Origin: Pardosa pseudoannulata
Lineage: Eukaryota > Arthropoda > Arachnida > Araneae > Lycosidae
Reading direction: 5' to 3'
DNA length: 64,000 nucleotides
NCBI GenBank assembly: GCA_032207245.1
Contig: CM063506.1
Span: forward strand, 17,831,682 to 17,895,681
Below are positions 58,394 to 62,699 of the stretch, piece by piece. The stretch's first letter is position 1, and every line of letters starts with the position of its first letter. A program made the position numbers and the translations under genes. The notes below the pieces were generated by a model, which saw only the letters and a program-made list of their open reading frames with translations, ran no database searches and had not been told where the DNA came from.

Positions 58394-61391
58394 GCAATTT
58401 AGAATATAAACTAAAATTTACTTTTAAGTTAAATATGGAACAAACTAATTTTGCAATAACAATTTAAAAACCCAGAAAAAAAAAATCCATCGAAAATTTA
58501 GGAGGTTAAAAGGATTTAATATATATGGTTATACTAATTATGCTATCCAATTGTGACAATTTCTATATCATTAAATAATATAATATTAAATTGATTAAGT
58601 TACCAAATTTGTACGAGGAAAGAATTAAAAAGTAATTTGTACATATATCACACAGATGCAAAATCAAAGTTCAGACTTTATACATGCCTAAGTTATAAAA
58701 AATTAGAAAATTCTCCAATTAGAGATTTTGTAAGTTTTAAACAACTTTACTTCTCTCAATCTCATATTCAGTTAAAACATTTTAAATTTATAAACACTTA
58801 ACACTTTTTTTTTTTTGGTGGTGGTGGTGGGTAAATGATTTAAAAAAAAAAATAACAGGTCAAAAATTTATTTCTAAATAAACTTTTATTTATTTATTTA
58901 TTTATTTTTGAAGTCAAATCACATATTAAAATAAAACCAGTTAAATAAACATATAAAAAGATTTATCCTTGTTTAATGTTAGTAAGTACAAATAATTTCA
59001 TAAATTAAAAATATTCTTATAACTTTCTTTCAGTTTCAGAAGCAAATAATAGATATACTATAATTTTAATGTTGTGTACATATTTCCCATGAAACTGGAT
59101 TTTAAGAGATCACAGCTATTCAATAAACAAGTTCATATGTTTAACTGATTTTTTTTATGTAGAGTATCATATTAAAAAATCAAAATACTAAAAAAAAATT
59201 AGTTATAACCAGTTTAAAACAAAACAAAAAAACCTTATAAAGGATTTAGATAAGTATGTATATATATTTCGATCAAATTATTCACTGCTCAAAAAGACAA
59301 TATCACAGTACATAAATTATTTTTAAATGCTTTAAAAATTCCATAATTTTGTAAACCCATGTATAAATAAAAGAAATTTATTAGCAAATTGAGTAAAGTC
59401 TAATAACCTTCAGGATTTGCAATTACACTAAGCTATATTAGAGCAGATAAAAGGATAGATTTAAAAACCTCAATTACATGTTGATTAAGATTTTCAGAAT
59501 TATAAACTTAGAAATTAAAGCTCATTAAAATAAATTTTATAACAAAACTTCTAAAATTAAGTTGTTTTAAGCATTATTAAAATTTAATTAAAAAATAACT
59601 TCCTGTTGAAATTAATTTTTATATGTGTTTCATCAAAATAATAATCTTGCTTTACTGCGCTATGTTGATAAATCTAACACAATAAAAATTATTTATTTAT
59701 TTAGACATTTTACTTTTAACCCAACCATGTATTTCAAGTACAGAACTAAGGTTACACATTTAATAACACAATTGTTTGTAAGTTAATAAAAGAATTATTT
59801 TAATGTATATCAGAAAAGTGTAAAGAGTAAATCAACTAAATTGTTTAATTAAATATAACATTTTCTTTCCCCTTCTCCACAGCAAACTTAATAAGACTAG
59901 ATTGCACATAAAAATTTTAGGCAGCCCAAGAATAACTTCTTTATCTGGATTCCAATAAAACAATAAAAGATTATATGAAATAAGTTTAATAAAATCAAAA
60001 GAGGACTTTTAAGATTACAAAAACTAATACGATCTATTTTAATAAAATTGCTTTGGCTTTTAATGAATTCAGAGTAATTTTAAAATACAAATTATATAAA
60101 TTTATCTTATGAATTATAAGATATAATTAAATTATGATTTCATTTAAATGCATGGAAAGTTTAAAAAATTGAAAATCTTAAAATGACATACTTGAAATTG
60201 AAGTTGGTACAAATGATTGTCTTTATTTGCCTTTTCTGTACTCACATATTATAGCTTAGAAAAGTATAGGATTTCTTTGTTGACTTTTTGAATAATGATT
60301 GACTATATCAATACAAACAAAGAAATAAGAGGGTTTTTTTTATACTGATATTTATTTATTGAAAATGAATAACATGTTTTCAACTTATGAATATAAAAGT
60401 AAGAAAAAATTATATTCTTTAACTTTTAATTTTGAAGATTGTTTGAAAGATAGATTTACTTTTAAATCTAACAAATGTGTATGTAAAATACACAACATAA
60501 TTAGTACCTATAGTTAAAATTTTTGAAAGATATTTTATAAATATTTTTTGTTCGTCTTACAATTGAATTTATTTATTAAATCAAGAACACAGACTTGGTG
60601 TTTGTGATTTTGATAGTTTTAATTTAAATCTTTACGGGAGTAAAAACTGTACAAATGGCTCTTTACTAGCTATTCCTAATATTTAAAGTTAGACAATTTT
60701 AAATATAGCTGCATCTTAGACAAATAAAACCTCTATGAAGAAAAAAAAAAGTGTTTTTTTATTTGGAGTACATAATCATGAAACAGCAGAGAGAAAATCA
60801 CTTTAAAGAGTGTGTTTGAGTAAAATATTGGGTATTTTAAATCTAATAAAATCTTATGACACTATAAAAGATTAAACTTTAACAGTAACTCACTTCAGTA
60901 GATAAAAGCCGTGTTCTTGCATTTAAACCCGATATCCATGCATCTATTACTGGAGAAACAACACGATTTTTATAAATCCACGAGAACACGTTATTAATCC
61001 AATCCACAATTTCTTCTTCATCTCCGCTACATGTGGGAATAACAAAAGGCTTTTCTAAATTTTTTGGTTCCGTAGAAACTTCAGGAGCAGACGATTTTAC
61101 TTCACTTGCACATGACACATGTTCGGCTGTCTGTGGTTCTGGTTTACTGTCGGATATTTCGGCTTCGCTTGACGAAAAAGTAGCCTTTCGTTTTCGTAAT
61201 TGAGTGGCTATAACATTTCCTATAATATAAACAATTAATCCTAGCAAAATCCAGCCTAATAAAAGTAAATTTATCACATCAACAGTCTCTTTAGAGTCAT
61301 CCGTATACACAATATCATTCAGTTTGTCCGCCATGTTTTCGTACCACTCCTTCGTACGGTACCAAAATAACTTTGCAGTGATGTCGACCAT
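18655..61391 (-). CDS. C2CD2: C2CD2/TMEM24-family lipid-transfer protein with C-terminal C1 domain (22 exons, about 1,029 aa)
   Basis: Exons are listed separately; all splice phases close. The family carries phosphoinositide between ER and plasma membrane at contact sites. From N-terminus: a transmembrane segment (about residues 38-63, LLLLGWILLGLIVYIIG) followed by a basic stop-transfer; an SMP lipid-transfer domain (about 128-320); a C2 domain (about 335-450, QPYCVVEMDEPPQKFE, NPFWDESFTF); a Ser/Asn-rich linker containing GGTVITTTTIKRTKE and SKSTLIIHSVQ, both paralleled in human C2CD2L; a basic patch (SILGSLRRRLSFRKTRSK), like the C-terminal membrane-binding tail of TMEM24; and a complete C1 finger at His955-Cys1005. 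Vertebrate members as I recall them lack the C1. Alternatives with SMP domains are E-Syt, PDZD8 and TEX2; the N-terminal anchor, single C2 and linker motifs argue against them. Exon structure is inferred without transcript data. Confidence 0.85.
18701..19354 (-). other. C2CD2: Intron 21
   Basis: 654 bp of AT-rich sequence between exons 21 and 22 with no recognisable element. Confidence 0.5.
19355..19436 (-). CDS. C2CD2: C2CD2-like exon 21: end of C1 zinc finger
   Basis: 82 bp, phase 1 to 2. It encodes CNLQCHKSCHVKVENYC then SNSSINSME, with ligands Cys989, His994, Cys997 and Cys1005. The donor GTATGT (rather than the overlapping GTGTAT two bases earlier) gives the phase that matches exon 22. 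Confidence 0.87.
19551..19834 (-). repeat. Local duplication, copy B (degenerate terminal-exon copy in intron 20)
   Basis: It lies between exons 20 and 21, about 1.15 kb from copy A and in the same orientation. The C-terminal codons (VHDSKGATPKSL, stop at 19798-19796) are kept with P-to-S and I-to-L changes. Candidate acceptors upstream (for example AACTGCAG) do not put this frame in phase with exon 20, so a functional alternative last exon is not supported. Confidence 0.8.
19932..20002 (-). CDS. C2CD2: C2CD2-like exon 20: C1 core
   Basis: 71 bp, phase 2 to 1. It encodes STVCKVCQKYLTRRPGKQGY then ECR, with ligands Cys968, Cys971 and Cys986. The QG of the C1 fold (KQGYEC) is present. The Pro usual before the first Cys pair in diacylglycerol-binding C1 domains is not. 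Confidence 0.92.
20003..21857 (-). other. C2CD2: Intron 19, with LINE remnant and two poly(A) tracts
   Basis: It holds a probable LINE reverse-transcriptase tail fragment at about 20830-21055 and A runs at 21669-21696 and 21713-21748. The rest is AT-rich with no signal. Confidence 0.5.
20826..21055 (+). pseudogene. Degenerate LINE reverse-transcriptase C-terminal fragment
   Basis: With one stop, the plus strand reads KIKIKR-stop-HFTGHALQM, then GFSWPLNRNCKQGHP and further on DRWKNCRG. This order (W/F-x-GH-x-LRM, then W-P-x-G-R-x-R-G-x-P, then a Trp-rich helix) is typical of the C-terminal region of non-LTR retrotransposon ORF2. It is short and heavily mutated. Confidence 0.4.
21858..21965 (-). 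CDS. C2CD2: C2CD2-like exon 19: start of C1 zinc finger
   Basis: 108 bp, phase 2 to 2. It encodes RYLIPNSLVHRSKWKKRGTK then HIYNDHVFVAKHLS. The first zinc ligand of the C1 domain is His955 (in NDHVFVAKHL). Confidence 0.9.
22480..22745 (-). repeat. tRNA-derived SINE, family B, copy 2 (3' part)
   Basis: On the minus strand this matches the body of the SINE at 11804-12165 (CTGGGGCACATAAA, CTTCTAAATTACATGGG). Its head lies at 23323-23425 and the two parts are separated by the piggyBac element. Confidence 0.65.
22750..23318 (-). mobile_element. piggyBac deletion derivative, 569 bp, with TTAA duplication
   Basis: Perfect 12-bp terminal inverted repeats (CCCCTTCCGGTA) lie directly inside TTAA at 22746-22749 and 23319-23322, as expected for piggyBac. 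Near the right end, ATGACGAG motifs form a palindrome at 23284-23305. On the minus strand about 23086-22940 encodes KKCCVCYKNQIKSETTWRC, which resembles the C-terminal Cys-rich finger of piggyBac transposases. The DDD catalytic domain is missing. Confidence 0.88.
22940..23086 (-). pseudogene. piggyBac transposase Cys-rich C-terminal fragment
   Basis: The frame from 23086 reads MSQNKRKPTKKCCVCYKN and on to SETTWRCKQLRIPLHFV. This fits the RCxVCxK...ETxxxC...PLC pattern of the piggyBac C-terminal zinc-binding domain. Later Cys ligands appear degraded. It is a remnant within the 22750-23318 element. Confidence 0.6.
23323..23425 (-). repeat. tRNA-derived SINE, family B, copy 2 (head)
   Basis: On the minus strand it begins CAAGAGAGCCACAGTAGCTG, with A-box-like TAGCTGAGTGG, and reaches GCTAGAGCCAGCCC, corresponding to GCTAGAACCGGCC in the 11.8-kb copy. 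Together with 22480-22745 it forms one SINE interrupted by the piggyBac element. Confidence 0.6.
23987..24101 (-). CDS. C2CD2: C2CD2-like exon 18: pre-C1 segment
   Basis: 115 bp, phase 1 to 2, donor GTAAGT. It encodes STRSSLSEVSGISASSSRTY and then NENSTLVIETNENGII, leading into the C1 module. Confidence 0.87.
24240..24263 (-). CDS. C2CD2: C2CD2-like exon 17: 24-bp micro-exon
   Basis: It encodes MKFLAVP with split Gly codons on both sides (phase 1 to 1), acceptor TTTTTTGCAG, donor GTAATT. It is symmetric, so inclusion or skipping both keep frame. Confidence 0.6.
24264..25656 (-). other. C2CD2: Intron 16; one copy of a dispersed intronic repeat
   Basis: Bases about 24707-24800 resemble 31783-31880 (TATCAAAATTATTAC, then AATATCTCTTAAAAATTCTC). 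The rest is unremarkable AT-rich sequence; several 60-84-codon frames look like chance. Confidence 0.45.
24707..24800. repeat. Dispersed intronic repeat, copy 1
   Basis: This is collinear with 31783-31880, with shared ATATCAAAATTATTAC and CCACAAAATAT/CCACAAAATCT landmarks. No ends or coding content are recognisable, so the class is unknown. Confidence 0.45.
25657..25857 (-). CDS. C2CD2: C2CD2-like exon 16: polybasic membrane-binding patch
   Basis: 201 bp, phase 1 to 1. It encodes DDRSRSKEKKSILGSLRRRL then SFRKTRSKSAENRS. The Arg/Lys cluster with interspersed Ser resembles the TMEM24 tail, which binds the plasma membrane and is released by phosphorylation; applying that here is an inference. 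Confidence 0.88.
26023..26071 (+). repeat. Poly(A) run, 49 bases
   Basis: An uninterrupted A tract on the plus strand, which is poly(T) in the sense of the host gene. No retroposon body is attached. Confidence 0.9.
26248..26424 (-). mobile_element. Intact tRNA-derived SINE (family A) with 13-bp target duplication
   Basis: On the minus strand the head carries an A box (TGGCCGAATGGTAGAGT) and a perfect B box (GGGTTCGAATCCCG). A body with GGCATTAAACTGTAGG and CATTAGCCCTCATG follows, and the tail is built of repeated CCAAA units. Perfect 13-bp direct repeats TACACTCTTTAGG flank it (26235-26247 and 26425-26437). The good promoter boxes and exact duplication indicate a fairly young insertion. The 5' and 3' ends do not pair as a tRNA acceptor stem, so it is not a tRNA gene. 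Confidence 0.88.
27293..27354 (+). repeat. Compound microsatellite (AC)n(AT)n
   Basis: A pure AC tract runs directly into a pure AT tract. Confidence 0.9.
27631..27660 (+). repeat. Poly(A) run, 30 bases
   Basis: A pure A tract in intron 15, poly(T) on the gene's sense strand. Confidence 0.85.
29110..29590. repeat. Direct duplication, unit 1
   Basis: It shares with 29600-30095 a collinear series of landmarks: ACCATAGAAAGACATTTCA, TTAATACTTGG, GGTGGTATTAAAAGTGC, CACTTAAGTAAAGTAGTGAG and TGTTAAT near the end. No coding content or termini are seen. The unit spacing is about 460-490 bp. Confidence 0.75.
29600..30095. repeat. Direct duplication, unit 2
   Basis: This is the second unit of the duplication beginning at 29110, with ACCATAGAAAGACGTTTCA, CTAATACTTGG, GGTGGTATTAAAAGTGC and CACTTAAGTAAAGTAGTGAG in the same order. 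Small indels distinguish the units, so the duplication is not recent. Confidence 0.75.
31783..31880. repeat. Dispersed intronic repeat, copy 2
   Basis: Resembles 24707-24800 in the same orientation; see that entry. Confidence 0.45.
32945..33062 (-). CDS. C2CD2: C2CD2-like exon 15: Ser-rich segment
   Basis: 118 bp, phase 0 to 1, donor GTAAGT. It encodes ADSSISESLEASPASHLSKD and then SVPSSPSQDRSG, with several SP sites that look phosphorylatable. Confidence 0.85.
33675..33716 (+). repeat. Poly(A) run, 42 bases
   Basis: A pure A tract on the plus strand, followed by CCCCCCTCCCCCC-type sequence. Confidence 0.9.
35582..35644 (+). repeat. Compound microsatellite (AC)n(AT)n
   Basis: A pure AC tract followed by a pure AT tract, the same layout and orientation as 27293-27354. 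Confidence 0.9.
36907..36948 (-). CDS. C2CD2: C2CD2-like exon 14
   Basis: 42 bp encoding VAVDKSGQWQEVQE, acceptor TTTTCATAG, donor GTAAAT, phase 0 to 0. A cassette exon is possible because it is symmetric. Confidence 0.65.
36949..37786 (-). other. C2CD2: Intron 13 with 36-base A run
   Basis: AT-rich. A pure A run lies at 37600-37635. Nothing else is recognised. Confidence 0.5.
37787..37810 (-). CDS. C2CD2: C2CD2-like exon 13: 24-bp micro-exon
   Basis: It encodes ENTQPNVK, with acceptor CATTTCAAG and donor GTATGT, phase 0 to 0. Skipping it keeps the frame, so it may be alternatively spliced. It is supported by splice sites and phase only. Confidence 0.6.
37946..38049 (-). CDS. C2CD2: C2CD2-like exon 12: STLII motif
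   Basis: 104 bp, phase 1 to 0. It encodes GEADLTGTALKEIGKHSK then NSTSKSTLIIHSVQR. SKSTLIIHSV parallels the KRSTLIISGV motif I recall in human TMEM24. Donor GTAAGT. Confidence 0.85.
39926..40005. repeat. (AT)n microsatellite, about 80 bp
   Basis: A long uninterrupted alternating AT tract. Confidence 0.92.
40969..41121. repeat. Clustered (AT)n microsatellites with (AC)n
   Basis: Three AT tracts separated by short unique sequence and a short AC tract at about 41062-41075. Such sequence can form cruciforms. Confidence 0.85.
42676..42721. repeat. Near-perfect hairpin, 23-bp arms, no loop
   Basis: TTCCATAAAAAAGGGGAAAG at the left is mirrored by CTTTACCCCTTTTTATGGAA at the right with one or two mismatches. 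It is preceded by a short direct repeat (AAGGAAACATATATATTCCA and a near copy). This could be a small foldback element. Confidence 0.6.
43376..44032 (-). CDS. C2CD2: C2CD2-like exon 11: long polar linker
   Basis: 657 bp, fully open, phase 1 to 1, acceptor ATCTTTCAG and donor GTGAGC. The product is acidic, Asn/Ser-rich and without domain signatures (for example NPIAECILTQAHETSDEVVQ), consistent with a disordered linker. Confidence 0.85.
44033..46954 (-). other. C2CD2: Intron 10, GC donor; poly(A) and AC tracts
   Basis: AT-rich. It holds a 32-base A run (45190-45221) preceded by AC repeats, and a similar AC plus A tract at about 45642-45679. No element or gene is recognised. Confidence 0.5.
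46955..47108 (-). CDS. C2CD2: C2CD2-like exon 10: post-C2 conserved motif; GC donor
   Basis: 154 bp. It begins FLFLNQITPVSDTTHLAQKT after acceptor TTTTTATAG and carries the family motif GGTVITTTTIKRTKE. The following intron appears to start with GC (GAAG|GCATGT). Only this donor gives phase 1, which exon 11 requires. Confidence 0.82.
47109..50726 (-). other. C2CD2: Intron 9, 3.6 kb, with foldback piggyBac-like MITE
   Basis: It contains the 218-bp MITE at 48590-48807 and a 29-base A run at 48424-48452. A stretch near 50040-50100 (GTGGGTCGCAAAAATTAAC) has hAT-end-like text but no boundaries. Confidence 0.5.
48590..48807. mobile_element. piggyBac-like foldback MITE, 218 bp
   Basis: It is flanked by TTAA (48586-48589 and 48808-48811). 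The left end CCCTTTGCCCTTGAGGGCTC and the inverted right end CCCTTTGCACTTGAGGGCTC differ at one position over 20 bases. Inverted similarity continues far into the element, so nearly the whole unit can fold into one stem. No coding sequence is present. Confidence 0.88.
50727..50854 (-). CDS. C2CD2: C2CD2-like exon 9: end of C2 domain
   Basis: 128 bp. It encodes NFLGLGIVSVEELIKNPSQ, then IIPLQSRP and VTGSLTTE, the closing C2 strands. Donor GTATTG, phase 1 to 0. Confidence 0.87.
50855..51571 (-). other. C2CD2: Intron 8 with large AC/AT microsatellite
   Basis: The compound (AT)(AC)(TA)(AC) tract at 50886-50980 lies just inside the 3' end of the intron, close to the exon 9 acceptor. The rest is unremarkable. 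Confidence 0.55.
50886..50980 (+). repeat. Compound AC/AT microsatellite
   Basis: AC repeats followed by a long TA tract and a second short AC tract. It begins about 30 bp upstream (in gene sense) of exon 9. Confidence 0.9.
51572..51636 (-). CDS. C2CD2: C2CD2-like exon 8: C2 domain
   Basis: 65 bp. It completes the Phe codon from exon 7 and encodes TVKDVSAELLFEIYDKGKPS (the 'L.FEIYD' strand of C2). Phase 2 in, phase 1 out, donor GTTTGT. Confidence 0.85.
52082..52190 (-). CDS. C2CD2: C2CD2-like exon 7: C2 core
   Basis: 109 bp. It encodes CIQPYCVVEMDEPPQKFETQ and then NPFWDESFT, the standard C2 'YC.V' and 'NPFW.E.F' strands. Phase 1 in, phase 2 out, donor GTAAGT. Confidence 0.9.
52191..53344 (-). 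other. C2CD2: Intron 6, nothing recognised
   Basis: 1.15 kb of AT-rich sequence without repeat boundaries or open frames worth naming. Confidence 0.45.
53345..53423 (-). CDS. C2CD2: C2CD2-like exon 6: start of C2 domain
   Basis: 79 bp, with acceptor TTTTTGTAG. The coding reads FESTENETEEKLLVKIIKAS then NLGGSE, ending in phase 1. LLVKIIKASNL is the first C2 beta-strand. Confidence 0.85.
53763..54036. mobile_element. hAT-type MITE, 274 bp, with 8-bp target duplication
   Basis: The left end reads CCGCAATTCTTTAGGGTGCC and the inverted right end reads CAGTAGTTCTCAAACTTTTT, a well-known hAT-style terminus. Flanking 8-mers CTCTAGAA (53755-53762) and CTTTAGAA (54037-54044) match at 7 of 8 positions. 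It sits in intron 5, and no coding sequence is present. Confidence 0.7.
54037..54631 (-). other. C2CD2: Remainder of intron 5, nothing recognised
   Basis: AT-rich sequence between the MITE and exon 5. Confidence 0.4.
54632..54781 (-). CDS. C2CD2: C2CD2-like exon 5: end of SMP domain
   Basis: There are 50 codons (TVVENPQALNDVVCEICSEA to SEEDV) with donor GTATGT, phase 0 to 0. A Cys-containing segment (LKLSCYPECPRLTLK) closes the SMP region before the C2 domain. Confidence 0.85.
55077..55175 (-). CDS. C2CD2: C2CD2-like exon 4: SMP domain
   Basis: There are 33 codons (TNIECLPEDLSFTVKYSEIP to KETT) between acceptor TGCTTTCAG and donor GTAGGT, phase 0 to 0. Confidence 0.85.
55836..55988. mobile_element. 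hAT-type MITE with CAGGGGCGTA ends, copy 2
   Basis: The termini are CAGGGGCGTATACAAGG and, inverted, CAGTGGCGTACGCAG. Flanking 8-mers AGCTATAC (55828-55835) and AGTTATAC (55989-55996) match at 7 of 8 positions. The body is shared with 6785-6960. It lies in intron 3. Confidence 0.82.
55997..56621 (-). other. C2CD2: Remainder of intron 3
   Basis: Apart from a short GGGGGATAACCCCCCATTAT patch at about 56282, faintly like the nearby MITE, nothing is recognised. Confidence 0.4.
56622..56741 (-). CDS. C2CD2: C2CD2-like exon 3: SMP domain
   Basis: There are 40 codons (NVMCDMTVEDISFDITVTQV to ISGK) between acceptor CTATTTCAG and donor GTAAGT, phase 0 to 0. It contains the central SMP strands. Confidence 0.87.
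57075..57852. mobile_element. hAT-type element with CAGGGTTGG ends, 778 bp
   Basis: The left end is CAGGGTTGGCATGATTTAAA and the inverted right end is CAGGGTTGGAAAAAAATCAT. Flanking 8-mers GCTTAGAA (57067-57074) and GTTTAGAA (57853-57860) match at 7 of 8 positions. Alternating TGATTT motifs fill both subterminal regions. No transposase frame is visible. A truncated relative lies at 4788-4888. Confidence 0.82.
57960..58092 (-). repeat. tRNA-derived SINE, family A, degraded copy
   Basis: On the minus strand it contains a weak B box (GGGTTCAAATCCTATACC), then GCCATGGATGTTTGTCATCA and CCCTCATGTGGCAG. These are the same blocks in the same order as the intact SINE at 26248-26424. The tRNA head is mostly lost. 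Intron 2. Confidence 0.65.
58223..58318 (-). CDS. C2CD2: C2CD2-like exon 2: SMP domain
   Basis: There are 32 codons (HGILIDFKDVTVTPGPPDI and onward to RGDL) between acceptor TTTTGTAG and donor GTAAGA, phase 0 to 0. This is the first SMP beta-strand, corresponding to IQIAFEEV-like text in human TMEM24. Confidence 0.85.
58319..60893 (-). other. C2CD2: Intron 1, 2.6 kb
   Basis: It contains (AT)n at 58362-58387, a short (GGT)n patch at about 58817-58831 and repeated TTTA units at about 58886-58908. No transposon or gene is recognised. Confidence 0.5.
60894..61391 (-). CDS. C2CD2: C2CD2-like exon 1: membrane anchor and start of SMP
   Basis: The ATG is at 61391-61389 and encodes MVDITAKLFWYRTKEWYENM. 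The hydrophobic segment at residues 38-63 is followed by RKRK, then a Ser/Glu-rich spacer. The SMP domain begins at EEEIVDWINNVFSWIYKN. The exon has 166 codons and ends in STE, with donor GTGAGT, phase 0. No upstream in-frame ATG is needed. Confidence 0.85.
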
Positions 61392-61560
61392 TATTTTTGT
61401 TGGTGGTTTTGGGGCAGCATTCAGTTGCCCTAGAAACGGAACGCTAACGCTATGGTGTGCGTTTGAATAGCGATCGCCGGTTAACTCTTTCCGTTCGAAA
61501 GTGTAGGATAAGTTTTAATCTATTTTTCTTTGTTCCAGCGAAGAACTGCAAGGGAAAACT
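61392..61560 (-). promoter_or_regulatory. C2CD2: Probable 5' UTR and promoter region of the C2CD2-like gene
   Basis: Immediately upstream of the ATG the sequence is less AT-rich than its surroundings. It carries a small group of CpGs (GATCGCCGG, CCGTTCG, GAACGCTAACGC), unusual for this window. I can place no TATA box or transcription start. Confidence 0.35.
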
Positions 61561-62300
61561 GTTATCAAAAGGAAAAACGTCACAAAAGAATAATCACTTC
61601 ATAAAAACTGAGCGAATACTGCGCAACAAAAGCGTGATTGATAAAATTAGAAGAGCATCTTTAGACTTATAAGAAACTTTTACACTTTCTAAATCATATC
61701 TAAAGTTATAATTATCTGTGAGATTCTGCTCTACTATGTTGGAAAGTGAATTTCACCCGCTTAACAGAAAAATGTTTTAAATTTCTTAAGTGAAAATATT
61801 CTGTGATTTTCTTTTACTTCTAAACATTTTCATCTGTAATAGATTGCCTAATAATTTTCGGTGTATTTTAATATTATCTGTTTAGTCTATTAGTTTCCCA
61901 GCGTCTATAAAATGCTGTCAAGCAACTTCAAAATTAAACGAATTAAAATACTTCCTTTATTAAATGAGAAAACGGATGTAATATAACACAGTGTTCGAAA
62001 GAAAAAAAAATAGAGAAACTTTAGCAACATTCGCTACTGAATGATAGACTTTTAAGTAAAATAACATACTTTGTGTTGAGATGGGCGAAAGTTTAAGCAA
62101 TTAAATTTAGTTAAATCATAAAATACCTTTGTTGAAGTTCTCCCTCAATAGAAATAATATAGCAACATAAAAGAGAGGTGAATGCTTAACTATTTTTCCT
62201 TACATGTTCAATTTTTAATTTTTTACTTTTAATTTCAATGAACCAAAAAGTTATTTGGCAGATTTATAACTAAAATATCGTTTTCGTTTATACTTAAAAA
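61561..62300. other. Upstream intergenic stretch, nothing recognised
   Basis: AT-rich, without repeat boundaries or RNA genes that I can support. A 71-codon frame (61457-61672) starts with GTG rather than ATG and has no family signature. Confidence 0.4.
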
Positions 62301-62342
62301 TTGAAGGAAATGATGTATCGGCACATGCACTCTCACACACAC

Positions 62343-62420
62343 ATATACTGAACGTACATATACACTGAAACATATACGTATAAAGTATACTGAACACACA
62401 TATACACTGAAACGTATTCA
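62343..62420 (+). repeat. Imperfect tandem repeat, two units of about 40 bp
   Basis: TATACTGAAC, ACATATACACTGAAAC and a short spacer occur twice in tandem with a few changes. Confidence 0.6.
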
Positions 62421-62699
62421 TTCCGAGGATAGACTGAAATGTTCTCGAGAAAAAAATCTTTTAATTCTTTTTTAACAGTGGTCAGTATCAACGCTAAGGA
62501 TCGGCTACTCGACTACTGTCAAAAAGGCTACTTGGCGGTTGTTTCTCTCGTGTATAATTTTGTGTTAGCAGGTGTTGTCGAACCTTTGCGGGGTTTTTGG
62601 CTATTTTTTATTTGTTTCTTGCCTGTTATCCTTTGGAATTTGTTTTCGGTAGTGTTTTCTTTTTAATTTGCTCCCTTCTACCTGCGTTTATGAGTTAAG

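Noticed and set aside
61457..61672. 71-codon plus-strand frame divergent from the C2CD2-like gene
   Set aside because: It opens with GTG, not ATG, has no recognisable family and overlaps the probable promoter.
62439..62666. 75-codon hydrophobic plus-strand frame (MFSRKKSFNSFL...)
   Set aside because: It has no recognisable family and is probably leader sequence of the LINE or chance; I could not decide, so it is not called as a gene.
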